Shown: piece by piece, positions 6,005 through 6,751 of the stretch | Position numbering within the stretch: the first letter of the stretch is position 1 | Layout: each line of letters begins with the position of its first letter | Assembly (NCBI GenBank): GCA_903904635.1 | Contig: CAIVDH010000009.1 | Location: 1-6,751, forward strand | DNA length: 6,751 nucleotides | Reading direction: 5' to 3' | Origin: an uncultured Burkholderiales bacterium | Lineage (GTDB): Bacteria; Pseudomonadota; Gammaproteobacteria; Burkholderiales; Burkholderiaceae_D | The notes under the pieces: generated by a model | The model's input: the letters and a program-made list of their open reading frames with translations, nothing else | What the model was told of the DNA's origin: nothing | The model's database searches: none | Made by a program: the position numbers and the translations under genes

Positions 6005-6286
6005 CTATTTGCCAACAAAATTGAATATGCGTCCCAATTCGCGGGAAATCTTATTGGTTGAAACAATATGTAATCCGAATGCAGCGATAAGTCCGCTATG
6101 AGTTTTTGTTACCTTGTAATCAGTGCTGTTTTCTGCCAAAAGCGCAGCATGTGCAGCATCGTACATAGCGTAATAGGCGCGGTTACATGCACCTTCGATT
6201 TCTCCTGCGTCGCTAAGCAAACGTGCTGCGCGCAAGGCGTGCTCAGCCTTGACGAGGTATTTCGCAGGCGTAAAGGCAGAACTCAA
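6005..6286 (-). CDS. HEPN domain protein (UPF0332-like), apparently truncated at the C-terminus
   Basis: The 93-residue product matches the N-terminal and central part of HEPN proteins paired with MNT nucleotidyltransferases. It has an amphipathic first helix (about 7-27), the core helix GACNRAYYAMYDAAHAALL (32-50), and KTHSGLIAAFGLH (61-73) followed by ISRELGRI (80-87). HEPN toxins of this type are usually RNases neutralised by the MNT partner. Family members I recall run about 120-130 residues and continue after ELGR with an Arg/Ala-Asp-Tyr segment and a last helix; here the protein ends FNFVGK-stop. No downstream frame restores the missing part, so the 3' end looks replaced rather than frameshifted. 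The core has Arg36-x6-Asp43 where RX4-6H HEPN RNases have His. The start is TTG at 6286, overlapping the MNT stop by 4 bases (TTGA), with GAGGG 9 bases upstream. It may be a non-toxic remnant. Confidence 0.75.
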   Translation of the reverse strand: MSSAFTPAKYLVKAEHALRAARLLSDAGEIEGACNRAYYAMYDAAHAALLAENSTDYKVTKTHSGLIAAFGLHIVSTNKISRELGRIFNFVGK

Positions 6287-6633
6287 AGTCGGATACCCTC
6301 GCGCCGTATGGTGTTAACCAAAGCGGGATTGCTGAATTGTTCTGGGTGTGCCAACTCGTTACGCCACAATGGCAGGGCTTGAGCCAGAACACCCGTATCC
6401 AGCATGACGTCGAAGGCAATACCTGCCATGGCGACTCCTCTCTCCAACCTGTTACCAGAACGGTCATTCATGATGATGGCAAGGTCAGCATCACTGTCTG
6501 GTCGATGGGTGTTCCGTGCTCGGCTGCCAAAGAGAATCGCATGATCAACAGGGAATCTCTTCGAAATGCGCTCAAGAAATACCTTAGCAGCATTTGCGGT
6601 CTGAGGATCTATCATTGATGTAATTTTTATCAT
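6283..6633 (-). CDS. MNT-type minimal nucleotidyltransferase (HEPN partner antitoxin)
   Basis: The 116-residue protein is a minimal pol-beta-superfamily nucleotidyltransferase. The signature GSRAR (36-40) followed by DSDADL (46-51) gives the G-S-x10-D-x-D motif with Asp48 and Asp50 as metal ligands. Asp75 in AFDVML is the likely third carboxylate. The length is normal for this class and all catalytic residues are present. In studied MNT-HEPN (MntA-HepT) pairs the MNT protein is the antitoxin and AMPylates the HEPN toxin on a tyrosine; that role is inferred here. The ATG at 6633 has a weak AGG 9 bases upstream, while the alternative ATG at 6615 has none. The stop overlaps the HEPN start, so the two are translationally coupled. 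It is divergent from the gene starting at 6745. Confidence 0.85.
   Translation of the reverse strand: MIKITSMIDPQTANAAKVFLERISKRFPVDHAILFGSRARNTHRPDSDADLAIIMNDRSGNRLERGVAMAGIAFDVMLDTGVLAQALPLWRNELAHPEQFSNPALVNTIRREGIRL
6296..6300 (-). promoter_or_regulatory. Shine-Dalgarno supporting the TTG start of the HEPN gene
   Basis: GAGGG on the minus strand lies within the last codons of the MNT gene, 9 bases before TTG at 6286. No in-frame ATG would keep the conserved N-terminal helix, so the TTG is the best start. Confidence 0.5.
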
Positions 6634-6686
6634 ATTAATAAGCCTGGCATGGATGGAGTTGCATAAACCTTTTTAAATCGCATGAC

Positions 6687-6715
6687 TTGCTCTGCGCTAG
6701 ACAAGGTATTACCAT
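6687..6715 (+). promoter_or_regulatory. Candidate promoter of the right-edge gene
   Basis: TTGCTC (6687-6692) and TACCAT (6710-6715) are separated by 17 bases. Both are modest matches. The -10 overlaps a small palindrome, GGTATTACC (6705-6713), which could be an operator. This is inference from consensus and position. Confidence 0.3.
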
Positions 6716-6734
6716 ACTAATTCAAGTAAAACAC

Positions 6735-6740
6735 AGGAGG
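6735..6740 (+). promoter_or_regulatory. Strong Shine-Dalgarno at the right edge
   Basis: AGGAGG is a full match to the anti-Shine-Dalgarno and lies 4 bases before ATG at 6745. The spacing is slightly short but functional, and it marks the start of a gene that runs out of the window. Confidence 0.65.
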
Positions 6741-6744
6741 CCGT

Positions 6745-6751
6745 ATGTCGA
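6745..6751 (+). CDS. Start of a gene cut by the right edge
   Basis: Only ATG, TCG and one more base are visible (Met-Ser). The call rests on the perfect Shine-Dalgarno and on the absence of another explanation for the 111-base region between it and the MNT gene. Product unknown. Confidence 0.55.

Noticed and set aside
5919..6005. Simple frameshift restoring the HEPN C-terminus
   Set aside because: All three minus-strand frames after the stop were read; none gives the expected Arg/Asp-Tyr segment.
5627..6017. TGCCAACA at 5627-5634 and 6010-6017 as a direct repeat flanking the AbrB-like gene
   Set aside because: An 8-base match within about 400 bases is expected by chance.
6337..6618. 93-codon plus-strand open frame
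   Set aside because: It lies opposite the MNT gene, whose catalytic motif is complete, and it shows no recognisable domain.

Overview
The window looks like a stretch of a betaproteobacterial chromosome. The FBPase-I sequence is of the beta/gammaproteobacterial type, and pepN lying directly upstream of fbp is an arrangement I associate with Betaproteobacteria. A Burkholderiales/Oxalobacteraceae-like host is my tentative guess; no database search was possible.

Left part (1-1499). A small exported protein is cut by the left edge on the minus strand. It is divergent from a 139-residue exported four-cysteine protein on the plus strand. Between them lies a roughly 110-bp element with inverted ends, like a MITE or intergenic repeat. 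A DUF4136-type lipoprotein gene follows on the minus strand, convergent with the four-cysteine gene.

Core part (1500-5595). A putative extended -10 promoter leads into an unusual leader of 12-bp tandem repeats, then pepN (aminopeptidase N, M1 zinc metallopeptidase), then fbp (class I fructose-1,6-bisphosphatase) 22 bases later. A tRNA-Thr(CGT) gene with encoded CCA and a strong intrinsic terminator close this block. I see no terminator between pepN, fbp and the tRNA, so the final hairpin may serve all three.

Right part (5596-6751). This is an accessory patch beside the tRNA, all on the minus strand. A MNT-type minimal nucleotidyltransferase gene overlaps a HEPN (UPF0332-like) gene by 4 bases, and an AbrB/MazE/VapB-like antitoxin gene follows. 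The HEPN protein appears to lack its C-terminal part, and the AbrB-like gene has no toxin partner in the usual downstream position. The patch therefore looks like the remains of two toxin-antitoxin modules, or a rearranged hybrid module, placed against a tRNA. A perfect 10-bp inverted repeat sits just upstream of the AbrB-like gene and is a good candidate operator. At the right edge a new plus-strand gene begins behind a strong Shine-Dalgarno.

No stretch longer than 300 bases lacks a gene.
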